Shown: positions 1 to 5,677 of the stretch, piece after piece
Position numbering within the stretch: position 1 is the stretch's first letter
Layout: the number at the start of each line of letters is the position of its first letter
Assembly (NCBI GenBank): GCA_903840825.1
Contig: CAIMHL010000536.1
Coordinates: forward strand, 1 to 6,791
Source of the DNA: an uncultured beta proteobacterium
GTDB taxonomy: Bacteria > Pseudomonadota > Gammaproteobacteria > Burkholderiales > Burkholderiaceae_C
Length of the DNA: 6,791 nucleotides
Direction of reading: 5' to 3'
Translations under genes and position numbers: made by a program
The notes under the pieces: model-generated
Told to the model about the DNA's origin: nothing
What the model saw: the letters and a program-made list of their open reading frames with translations, nothing else
The model's database searches: none

Positions 1-444
1 AGCATCCGTGTTGAGCAGCTCACGCCAAATGCCGCCCTGCGGCAAACCCACACGGTAACCATGCCGCACCACGGGTGTCAGATTGAAGACCACCACCACC
101 GGTGAATCGCCCGCAAGGCCAAAGCGTGCAAAGCTAAAGATGGACTGGGCCCGGTCCTCCACATCCAACCATGAAAAACCACCAAACTCGTCGTCTCGGA
201 TATGCAATGCCGGACGACTTCGGTAGAGTCTATTGAGCTCGCGCACCAAGCGCTGCACACCTGCGCGTTGCGGGTCGGCTAGCCCTTGCCAATCCAGTTC
301 AGCGTCGTAGTCCCACTCATGGGCTTGGGCCAGCTCATTGCCCATGAACAACAATTTTCGCCCTGGGTGCGCAAACATGAAGGCAAACAAGGCCCGCAAG
401 TTGGCCTTCTTTTGCCAGGGGTCGCCCCACATCTTGCTAATCAG
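1..444 (-). pseudogene. glgB: glgB C-terminal part in the shifted frame, continuing past the left edge
   Basis: Reading the minus strand from 444 in the frame one base away from the upstream ORF gives 148 codons without a stop to the window edge. The translation continues GlgB exactly where the other frame stops: LISKMWGDPW, then LLFMGNELAQ, HEWDYDAELDW, VQRLVRELNRLYR, VVFNLTPVVRHGYRVG and finally WRELLNTD. In E. coli GlgB these residues follow the SHDEVVHGK motif and include the end of the barrel and the C-terminal beta domain. By comparison with E. coli GlgB only about 35 residues should be missing beyond the edge, so the restored enzyme would be about 625 residues. The fragment has no start codon with a ribosome site of its own. 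If the frameshift is real it is untranslated remnant; if the frameshift is a read error it is simply the end of glgB. Confidence 0.9.
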
Positions 445-1771
445 GGGCGCCCTTGCCATGCACCACTTCGTCGTGTGACAAAGGCATTACAAAATGCTCG
501 CTGTAGGCGTACACCATCGCAAAGCTGATGAGGTCGTGGTGGTGCTTGCGGTGGATGGGGTCGGTGGAGAAATACGCCAAGGTGTCGTGCATCCAGCCCA
601 GGTTCCATTTGAAATTAAAACCCAGCCCCCCCATCCAGGGCGGACGGGTCACGCCAGAAAAGGCGGTGGATTCTTCGGCCAGCGTGATGGCGCCCGGCAC
701 CTCCTCGCCAATGACCCGGTTGACCTCCCTCAAAAAATGGATCGCTTCGTAGTTTTCACGCCCGCCGTTGCTGTTAGGAATCCATTCGCCCTCGGGGCGG
801 CTGTAGTCGCGGTAGAGCATGGAGGCTACTGCGTCCACCCGCAGGCCATCTATGCCGTAGCGCTCCATCCAAAAGAGCGCATTGCCCACCAAAAAATTAC
901 GCACCTCATGGCGACCGTAGTTGTAAATCAGGGTATCCCAGTCGCGGTGAATACCTTCCCTGGGGTCGGCGTGCTCATACTGTGGCGTGCCATCAAAACG
1001 CGACAGCGCATGGATATCCCCAGGAAAATGGGCGGGCACCCAGTCCAACAGCACCAGCAAGCCTGCTGCATGAGCGGTCGCTATAAATTCACGAAAAGCT
1101 TGGGGGCTGCCGTAGCGCGCACTGGGGGCATACAAGCCTGTGGGTTGGTAGCCCCAAGAGCCATAAAACGGGTGCTCGGAGATAGGCATCAACTCCAGAT
1201 GCGTAAAGCCCATGTCCACTACATAAGGCACCAGCGTCTGGGCCAACGCCTGCCAATCAGGCCAATGCCCCTGCTGCCTGCGCCATGAGCCCACATGCAC
1301 TTCATAAATGGAGATGGGCGCACTCAGGGCGTTGGCACGCACCCGGTGGGCGGGTGGCGGTACCGGAGCTGGCAGGGCCATCACCACGCCCGCATGGCCA
1401 GGGCCGCCTTCCGAGCGGAAGGCGTAGGGGTCGGTCTTGAAATGACGCAGGCCATCAGCCCCTAAAACAGAAAACTTGTACAGTTCCCCCTCGCCCACGC
1501 CAGGTATAAAAAGCACCCAGGCGCCACAATCGCTCTGGGGCTGCATCACATGCGTCGCGGTATTCCAGTCATTGAAATCACCCACTACCGCCAGTTGCCG
1601 GGCGTTGGGCGCCCAGACGGCAAAGACCGTTCCTGCAACACCGCCCTCAACACAAGGGTGCGCACCCAACTTTTCCCACGGCCTGAGGTGCTTGCCTTCG
1701 CGCAGCAGCCAGATGTCTATTTCGCCTAACCATGGCTCGGCGCGTTGGGGCGACCTAACGGACTGCAACAT
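437..1771 (-). CDS. glgB: 1,4-alpha-glucan branching enzyme GlgB, N-terminal and catalytic part, cut by a frameshift
   Basis: GlgB is a GH13-family cytoplasmic enzyme that makes the alpha-1,6 branches of glycogen. The frame encodes 444 residues. An N-terminal CBM48-type domain (about residues 15-115, with WAPNAR and VVGDFNDWN) is followed by the start of the GH13 barrel. Barrel motifs are visible in order: DWVPAHF (Asp243 to His248), GLRVDAVASM with the expected nucleophile Asp313, LAEEST with the general acid (first Glu, 366), and LSHDEVVHGK with Asp434. The protein lacks the extra ~110-residue N1 module of E. coli GlgB and begins almost at GEIDIWLL, so it is the shorter form of the family. 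After HGKGA the frame runs into a premature TAG. The ATG at 1769-1771 is chosen because it just precedes the conserved region; a weak AGG lies about 7 nt upstream. The gene follows ampG on the same strand after a 52-bp gap. The family is certain; whether the break is real is not. Confidence 0.93.
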   Translation of the reverse strand: MLQSVRSPQRAEPWLGEIDIWLLREGKHLRPWEKLGAHPCVEGGVAGTVFAVWAPNARQLAVVGDFNDWNTATHVMQPQSDCGAWVLFIPGVGEGELYKFSVLGADGLRHFKTDPYAFRSEGGPGHAGVVMALPAPVPPPAHRVRANALSAPISIYEVHVGSWRRQQGHWPDWQALAQTLVPYVVDMGFTHLELMPISEHPFYGSWGYQPTGLYAPSARYGSPQAFREFIATAHAAGLLVLLDWVPAHFPGDIHALSRFDGTPQYEHADPREGIHRDWDTLIYNYGRHEVRNFLVGNALFWMERYGIDGLRVDAVASMLYRDYSRPEGEWIPNSNGGRENYEAIHFLREVNRVIGEEVPGAITLAEESTAFSGVTRPPWMGGLGFNFKWNLGWMHDTLAYFSTDPIHRKHHHDLISFAMVYAYSEHFVMPLSHDEVVHGKGAPD

Positions 1772-1813
1772 CGTGTGACCTAGGCAGGGGGGCTAGACGC
1801 CCAAGGGCACACG
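1772..1813 (-). promoter_or_regulatory. Inverted repeat abutting the glgB start codon
   Basis: On the minus strand CGTGTGCCC (1813-1805) can pair with GGTCACACG (1780-1772), eight of nine positions matching, with a 24-nt loop. The second arm ends at the base next to the glgB ATG and contains the only weak ribosome-site candidate (AGGT). The first arm begins directly after the T tract of the hairpin that overlaps the ampG stop. It could lower glgB translation or be a chance repeat. Confidence 0.3.
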
Positions 1814-1847
1814 AAAAGGCGCGCTAGGAAGTAACCGGCGCGCCCTT
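1814..1847 (-). terminator. Candidate Rho-independent terminator overlapping the ampG stop codon
   Basis: On the minus strand GGCGCGC (1844-1838) pairs perfectly with GCGCGCC (1824-1818) across a 13-nt loop. The stem can extend by one G-U and two A-U pairs and is followed by TTTT (1817-1814). The ampG TAG (1826-1824) falls at the 3' edge of the loop and start of the second arm. The stem is strong, but the T tract has only four bases, so termination may be partial and some transcription may continue into glgB. Confidence 0.4.
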
Positions 1848-3161
1848 AACCCGGGAAGCCGCCCACACCAAAAACAACACCGGAACACCCAGCAGCGCCG
1901 TGGCAAGGAAAAAATGTTGATAACCAAAAGCGTCCACATAACGGCCCGAATACCCTGCTAAAAATTTAGGTGCAAGTAACATCACAGAGCTGAATATCGC
2001 GTATTGGGTGGCGGAGTAGTTGAGGTTTGTCAAGCTGGAAAGATATGCAATAAAAGCCGCTGAGGCAATGCCGCTGGAGAGGTTGTCGGCCGACACCACA
2101 AAGATCAAAGCCTGCACATCATGACCACGGCTGCCCAACCAGGCAAACAACACATTACTGGCCGCGCTCAGCACAGCACCAAGCATCAGCACGCGCATGA
2201 CGCCAAACCGCATGGACAAAACGCCGCCCACAAAAGCACCGGCCAAGGTCATGATGACGCCATATATTTTGGTCACCGCCGCCACCTCGTCCTTGGTGTA
2301 GCCCATGTCCACATAAAACGGGTTGGCCATGATGCCCATCACCACGTCGCTGATCCGGTAGATCGCAATCAACGCCAAAATCAGCAAGGCTTGTTGTCCG
2401 TAACGGCGCAAAAAATCGGCAAAGGGTTCGACCAAGGCGCTTTGCAGCCACTCCCTCATATTTTTTGAAGGCGCCAAGGTGCGGTGCGCGGGCTCTGGCG
2501 ACAGCAGCACCGTCAGCATGCCCAGCAGCATGCTGGCCGCCATCACCAGATAAGCCGTCTGCCAGGCGGCGTGCTGGTAACTGGCCAAGCCAGGCACCTC
2601 GGCCCGAGCCGCCACCCACAACACCCCGGCGCCCGCCCAGATCATGGCCATGCGGTAACCGGTTTGGTACGCCGCAGCCAACGCGGCTTGGCGGTCGGTA
2701 TCGGCCGACTCGATGCGATAAGCATCCAGCGCAATGTCTTGTGTCGCCGAGCCAAAAGCCACCGCCAGCGCCCCCCACACCACGGGCTCCAAGGCCAGCT
2801 TGGGGTCGTTGAACGACATCGCCACCAGCCCACCCATCACCGCTATTTGCGACAGCAGCAGCCAACTGCGCCGGCGCCCCAACCAACGGGTGAGCAGTGG
2901 AATCGGCATGCGGTCAACCAAGGGCGCCCAGACCCATTTAAAAGCATAGGCCAGCCCCACCCAGCTCAAATAGCCAATCGTGGTGCGGTCAATGCCCGCC
3001 TCGCGCAGCCAAAAACTCAAAGTCCCCAGTACCAGCAACAAAGGCAGGCCTGCAGAGAAACCCAGCAGCAGCATGCGCACAGTGGGGGGCTCCAGGTAAA
3101 CCTTGAAGGTCGCGAGCCAGGAGGGCTTGATTTGTAGGGATTCGGGGGCATTTGTGGTCAT
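1824..3161 (-). CDS. ampG: AmpG-like muropeptide MFS permease
   Basis: AmpG imports GlcNAc-anhydroMurNAc peptides from the periplasm for peptidoglycan recycling, and in some bacteria thereby controls ampC beta-lactamase. It is an inner-membrane MFS protein. From the chosen start the product has 445 residues. Recognisable AmpG segments are GFSAGLPLLLVLGTLSFWL (about 34-52), FKWVWAPLVDR, GRRRSWLL, the signature QDIALDAYRIE (about 141-151), and YSATQYAIFSS near the C-terminus. By recalled comparison with the 491-residue E. coli protein, it ends where the last two helices of that protein would begin, so 12 membrane segments are likely. The ATG at 3159-3161 (MTTNAPESL) is preferred to the in-frame ATG at 3207-3209, which would add 16 polar residues and overlap the divergent M48 start. 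No good ribosome site is seen; TATTAT at 3173-3168 resembles a -10 box just before the start. It is divergent from the M48 gene and upstream of glgB. Confidence 0.9.
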   Translation of the reverse strand: MTTNAPESLQIKPSWLATFKVYLEPPTVRMLLLGFSAGLPLLLVLGTLSFWLREAGIDRTTIGYLSWVGLAYAFKWVWAPLVDRMPIPLLTRWLGRRRSWLLLSQIAVMGGLVAMSFNDPKLALEPVVWGALAVAFGSATQDIALDAYRIESADTDRQAALAAAYQTGYRMAMIWAGAGVLWVAARAEVPGLASYQHAAWQTAYLVMAASMLLGMLTVLLSPEPAHRTLAPSKNMREWLQSALVEPFADFLRRYGQQALLILALIAIYRISDVVMGIMANPFYVDMGYTKDEVAAVTKIYGVIMTLAGAFVGGVLSMRFGVMRVLMLGAVLSAASNVLFAWLGSRGHDVQALIFVVSADNLSSGIASAAFIAYLSSLTNLNYSATQYAIFSSVMLLAPKFLAGYSGRYVDAFGYQHFFLATALLGVPVLFLVWAASRVKGAPVTS

Positions 3162-3190
3162 GCGGGAATAATACGCGCTGACCCCCGCAT
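3160..3190. repeat. Perfect 7-bp inverted repeat in the ampG/M48 divergent gap
   Basis: ATGCGGG (3160-3166) and CCCGCAT (3184-3190) are perfect reverse complements separated by 17 bp. The repeat fills most of the 46-bp gap between the divergent ampG and M48 genes. One arm includes the first two bases of the ampG start codon; the other is followed on the plus strand by a run of seven T (3190-3196) just ahead of the M48 gene. AATAAT/TATTAT-type -10-like sequence lies in the loop (3167-3173). It could be an operator, an RNA hairpin over the ampG start, or chance. Confidence 0.35.
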
Positions 3191-3207
3191 TTTTTTGAGC
3201 ATCCACC

Positions 3208-4044
3208 ATGACTTTTCACCACCACTGCCCTCTTTGTACCCAGCGACGCCCCGTGCTCAAAGGCATGGCTGCTCTGTTGGCCATGCCAAGTCTGGCCATC
3301 GCACGCGAAGGCGTGGAGGTGGGCGGCAACTCCCTGTTCAGCAAGTTGGTGTCAGCTGATACCGTGGAGCAATCGGCAGGGCAGCAATATCAAAAAATGA
3401 TGCAGGAGGCGGCCGCCAAGAATGCGCTGGCACCAAAAGACAGCACCCAAGTGCGCCGGCTACGCGCGATTGCCAGCAAAATTATTCCGTTCTCTAACCC
3501 CTGGAACCCCCGCGCGCGCGACTGGCGCTGGGAGGTCAACCTGATTGGCAGCCCGCAAATTAATGCGTTTTGCATGCCCGGCGGCAAAATTGCTTTTTAC
3601 ACCGGCATCCTCAATCAACTCAAGCTCAGCGACGACGAGGTGGCGATGATCATGGGCCATGAAATTGCCCATGCCTTGCGTGAGCATGCCCGCGAGCGCA
3701 TGGGCAAAAACAACGCCACAGGGATTGGTGCTAATTTGATTGGCCAAGTGCTGGGCTTGGGACAGATCGGGCAAATGGTGACTAACTACGGCGCTCAACT
3801 TTTGACGCTGCAATTTAGCCGGAGTGATGAATCCGAGGCCGATTTGGTGGGCATGGAGTTGGCAGCCCGCGCCAGCTTTGACCCCCGTGCCGGGGTCAGC
3901 TTGTGGCAAAAAATGAGTGCCGCCAGCAAGGGCGCTCCGCCCCAGTGGCTGTCCACCCACCCGTCAGGCAACACCCGCATCAGTGATATTGAACTCAACC
4001 TGCCCAAAGTCATGCCCTTGTTTGAGCGCAGCAGGGCGGGCTGA
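3208..4044 (+). CDS. Exported M48-family zinc metalloprotease (LoiP/YcaL-like)
   Basis: The 278-residue product is a peptidase of family M48 in the subgroup of periplasmic or outer-membrane proteases such as E. coli LoiP and YcaL, thought to degrade misfolded envelope proteins. The zinc site is complete: HEIAH at 151-155 (His151, catalytic Glu152, His155), with the third ligand most likely Glu208 in the ESEAD segment at 208-212. The family's later HPSGNTR motif (His251 to Arg257) is present, as are NAFCMPGG (119-126) and YTGIL (131-135). The N-terminus has an RRPVLKG sequence (13-19), a hydrophobic stretch and a likely cleavage site after AIA (about residue 32), so the protein is exported, possibly by Tat; there is no lipobox. 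The ATG at 3208 is kept because a start at Met20 would remove the charged signal region. A weak GAG lies 8 nt upstream. The AEC gene follows 84 bp downstream and may be cotranscribed. Confidence 0.92.
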   Translation: MTFHHHCPLCTQRRPVLKGMAALLAMPSLAIAREGVEVGGNSLFSKLVSADTVEQSAGQQYQKMMQEAAAKNALAPKDSTQVRRLRAIASKIIPFSNPWNPRARDWRWEVNLIGSPQINAFCMPGGKIAFYTGILNQLKLSDDEVAMIMGHEIAHALREHARERMGKNNATGIGANLIGQVLGLGQIGQMVTNYGAQLLTLQFSRSDESEADLVGMELAARASFDPRAGVSLWQKMSAASKGAPPQWLSTHPSGNTRISDIELNLPKVMPLFERSRAG

Positions 4045-4128
4045 CAGAATTTAAAACGGGACTGGTGAGGCTCTTTATGTCTTGCATGCCGCAGAGAACC
4101 CCCGCCAACTGCGGTAACAATAGACACC

Positions 4129-5094
4129 GTGCTGCAAATACTCTTAATCACGTTCCCCTTCTTCGCCTTAGTGCTTTGTGGTTACATCGCCGCCAAGCGT
4201 CGCATGCTGCCGTTGGAGGCTATTCCTGGCATGAACAGTTTTGTGCTGTTTTTCGCTCTGCCCTGCATGCTGTACCGCTTTGGCTCCACCACCCCGCTGG
4301 CGCAGTTGCTGGACGGTGGCGTTTTCCTCACCTATCTGTTTTGTGCGCTGGTGATGGTGGCTTTAACCGTGGCAGTGAGCCTGAACAGCCGAATCCGCTG
4401 GAACGATGCCTCTTTTGGCGCCTTGGTCGCCACCTTCCCCAACACCGGCTTCATGGGCGTGCCGCTGCTGGTGGCCTTGCTAGGCGCGCAGGCGGCAGGC
4501 CCGGCTATCGTCACCATTGTGGTGGACATGGTGATTACCACGTCGTTGTGCATCGCTCTGTCGCGCCTTGACGGGGCGGATGAACACGGCTTTTCGCATG
4601 CGGCCAAAAAAGCCCTTCAGGGCATGGTGTTCAACCCCATGCCGTGGTCTATTTTGTTGGGTGCGGTGGCTTCGGCCGTTAGCTTGACGCTGCCTAAGCC
4701 GGTGATGCAAACCGTGGGCTTGCTGGCCGATGCGGCCTCTCCGGTGGCTTTATTCACGATTGGTGCCGTGCTGGCACGATCGCAAATGCTGGCCGCTGCC
4801 CACAAGCACCCGCCTATCGCCTTGAGCGACTACCTGCCCGTGGCTGCCATCAAGTTGCTGCTGCACCCCGTGCTGGTGTTACTGGTGGGTATCACGGCCA
4901 TCGCTTGGGGCGTGCCCCTGAGCAAATTTGCCTTGACAGTGATGGTGTTGGTAGCCGCACTGCCCAGCGCCAGCAATGTGTCTTTGCTGGCTGAGCGATT
5001 TGGCGCGGACAACGGGCGCATTGCCCGCATCATTTTGGTGTCTACCGCCGCCGCGTTTTTAACCTTCTCGGGGACGGTGAGTCTGCTGACCTGA
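4129..5094 (+). CDS. AEC-family (auxin efflux carrier type) permease
   Basis: The 321-residue product is an integral membrane protein with about ten hydrophobic segments, arranged as two groups of five around a polar centre (about 145-170). The pattern matches the AEC transporter family, which includes malonate permease MdcF and bacterial relatives of plant PIN carriers. Supporting motifs are the N-terminal helix followed by CGYIAAKRRMLP (17-28), FVLFFALPCMLYR (38-50), FPNTGFMGVPLL (103-114, the conserved Asn-Gly-Pro region of the first half), and ALPSASNVSLLAERFG (277-292, the matching region of the second half). The substrate cannot be told from sequence. Translation must start at GTG 4129: the frame is open upstream only to a stop at 4066 and contains no other start codon, and the next ATG (4204) would remove the first helix. 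No clear ribosome site precedes the GTG. The gene lies 84 bp after the M48 gene and converges on the glycine-zipper gene. Confidence 0.9.
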   Translation: MLQILLITFPFFALVLCGYIAAKRRMLPLEAIPGMNSFVLFFALPCMLYRFGSTTPLAQLLDGGVFLTYLFCALVMVALTVAVSLNSRIRWNDASFGALVATFPNTGFMGVPLLVALLGAQAAGPAIVTIVVDMVITTSLCIALSRLDGADEHGFSHAAKKALQGMVFNPMPWSILLGAVASAVSLTLPKPVMQTVGLLADAASPVALFTIGAVLARSQMLAAAHKHPPIALSDYLPVAAIKLLLHPVLVLLVGITAIAWGVPLSKFALTVMVLVAALPSASNVSLLAERFGADNGRIARIILVSTAAAFLTFSGTVSLLT

Positions 5095-5095
5095 A

Positions 5096-5593
5096 TTACT
5101 GCGTGCGGTAGGCGGGTGACTTGACACCCGATATCACCGGGGTGATTTGCAAGGCAATCGTCGGGCCGGGATCACTCGGAAGTTGCACCGAATACTGCTT
5201 GCCCGCAAATTCATAGACCACGTTGTAGCCCACGGTGCGGTTCTCGTAAAAATTCTGGGTAGTGCAGCGCTGAACGTCCTGCGTTTGAGCCAAGGGCGCG
5301 CCCTCGATCTTGTCACCCAAAATGGCGCCGCCAAACAGACCCAACACGGTGGCTGCCGTTTTGCCGTTGCCACCGCCCACGGCATTGCCCATAGCCCCAC
5401 CCGCAATAGCGCCCATCAAGGCGCCTGCGCCCGACTTGTTGGCCGGTGACGTGACCTGCTCGGTGGTGCACACCTGGCGCGGCACGCTAATTTGTTGAAT
5501 AACCGGCATGCTGGACACCACACGACCGACTTCTTGCGCCATGCTCAGGCCGGAGGTGGCCATGACAGCCATTAAGGTAATAAGTTTTTTCAT
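5096..5593 (-). CDS. Secreted glycine-zipper (2TM) envelope protein
   Basis: The 165-residue product has a clear Sec signal peptide (MKKLITLMAVMATSGLSMA, cleavage probably after residue 19). Residues 55-98 are a glycine zipper: two hydrophobic, Gly/Ala-rich segments (GALMGAIAGGAMGNAVGGG and TVLGLFGGAILGDKIEG) like those of the Rickettsia 17-kDa antigen and related 2TM proteins. A C-terminal domain (about 110-155) has the pattern VVYEFAGKQYSVQLPSDPG that often follows such zippers. There is no lipobox cysteine, so it is probably not a lipoprotein; Cys42 and Cys110 could form a periplasmic disulfide. The biochemical role of these proteins is poorly defined; association with the outer membrane is the usual inference. 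GGGA about 6 nt before the ATG is an acceptable ribosome site. The stop codon is one base from the stop of the convergent AEC gene, and the CoA-transferase gene lies 84 bp upstream on the same strand. Confidence 0.87.
   Translation of the reverse strand: MKKLITLMAVMATSGLSMAQEVGRVVSSMPVIQQISVPRQVCTTEQVTSPANKSGAGALMGAIAGGAMGNAVGGGNGKTAATVLGLFGGAILGDKIEGAPLAQTQDVQRCTTQNFYENRTVGYNVVYEFAGKQYSVQLPSDPGPTIALQITPVISGVKSPAYRTQ
5113..5146. terminator. Two tandem hairpins just past the AEC stop, possible terminator
   Basis: CGGGTG (5113-5118) pairs with CACCCG (5125-5130) over a 6-nt loop. Directly after it, ATCACC (5133-5138) is the perfect reverse complement of GGTGAT (5141-5146). Both lie 18-52 nt after the AEC stop, inside the 3' coding end of the convergent glycine-zipper gene. 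The gene has no intergenic space of its own for a terminator. There is no real T tract (only TTT follows), so a Rho-independent role is weakly supported. Confidence 0.27.
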
Positions 5594-5637
5594 AAGTTCC
5601 CATTTTCGCCCGGTTTAGCGAGCGTTTGCTTTACGCC

Positions 5638-5665
5638 GTGTTAACGCCTTGCAAATGCTTGTAAA
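5638..5665 (-). promoter_or_regulatory. Possible promoter for the glycine-zipper gene
   Basis: The 84-bp gap 5594-5677 is AT-richer than the surrounding genes. On the minus strand TTTACA (5665-5660) matches five of six bases of a sigma-70 -35 box and is followed after 16 bp by TAACAC (5643-5638), only a poor -10 match. I see no convincing terminator for the upstream CoA-transferase gene in this gap, so read-through from it is also possible. Confidence 0.2.
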
Positions 5666-5677
5666 TTTAAATGACAC

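Noticed and set aside
437..460. Programmed frameshifting to make full-length GlgB
   Set aside because: The site GCC CCT GAT TAG is not a known slippery heptamer, the re-pairing after a one-base skip would be poor, and I know of no GlgB using recoding. A mutation or read error is simpler.
494..1288. Plus-strand open frame of 264 codons
   Set aside because: It lies antisense to glgB, shows no family resemblance, and the minus strand encodes an unmistakable GlgB with all motifs.
2155..3137. Long open frames on both strands over the ampG region
   Set aside because: Compositions rich in Gly/Arg or His/Gln/Pro and without family motifs are typical shadows of GC-rich coding DNA; AmpG accounts for the region.
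3460..3960. Minus-strand 166-codon open frame
   Set aside because: Antisense shadow of the M48 protease gene; no recognisable domain or start context.
5294..5303. GGGCGCGCCC palindrome, with a related GGCGCGCC at 1837-1844
   Set aside because: Both fall in coding DNA rich in such triplets; two copies 3.4 kb apart are expected by chance and show no further shared sequence.
5396..5431. Glycine-rich zipper as a small membrane toxin
   Set aside because: The gene has a cleavable signal peptide, a C-terminal domain and normal length for the 2TM glycine-zipper envelope family; there is no antitoxin partner nearby.
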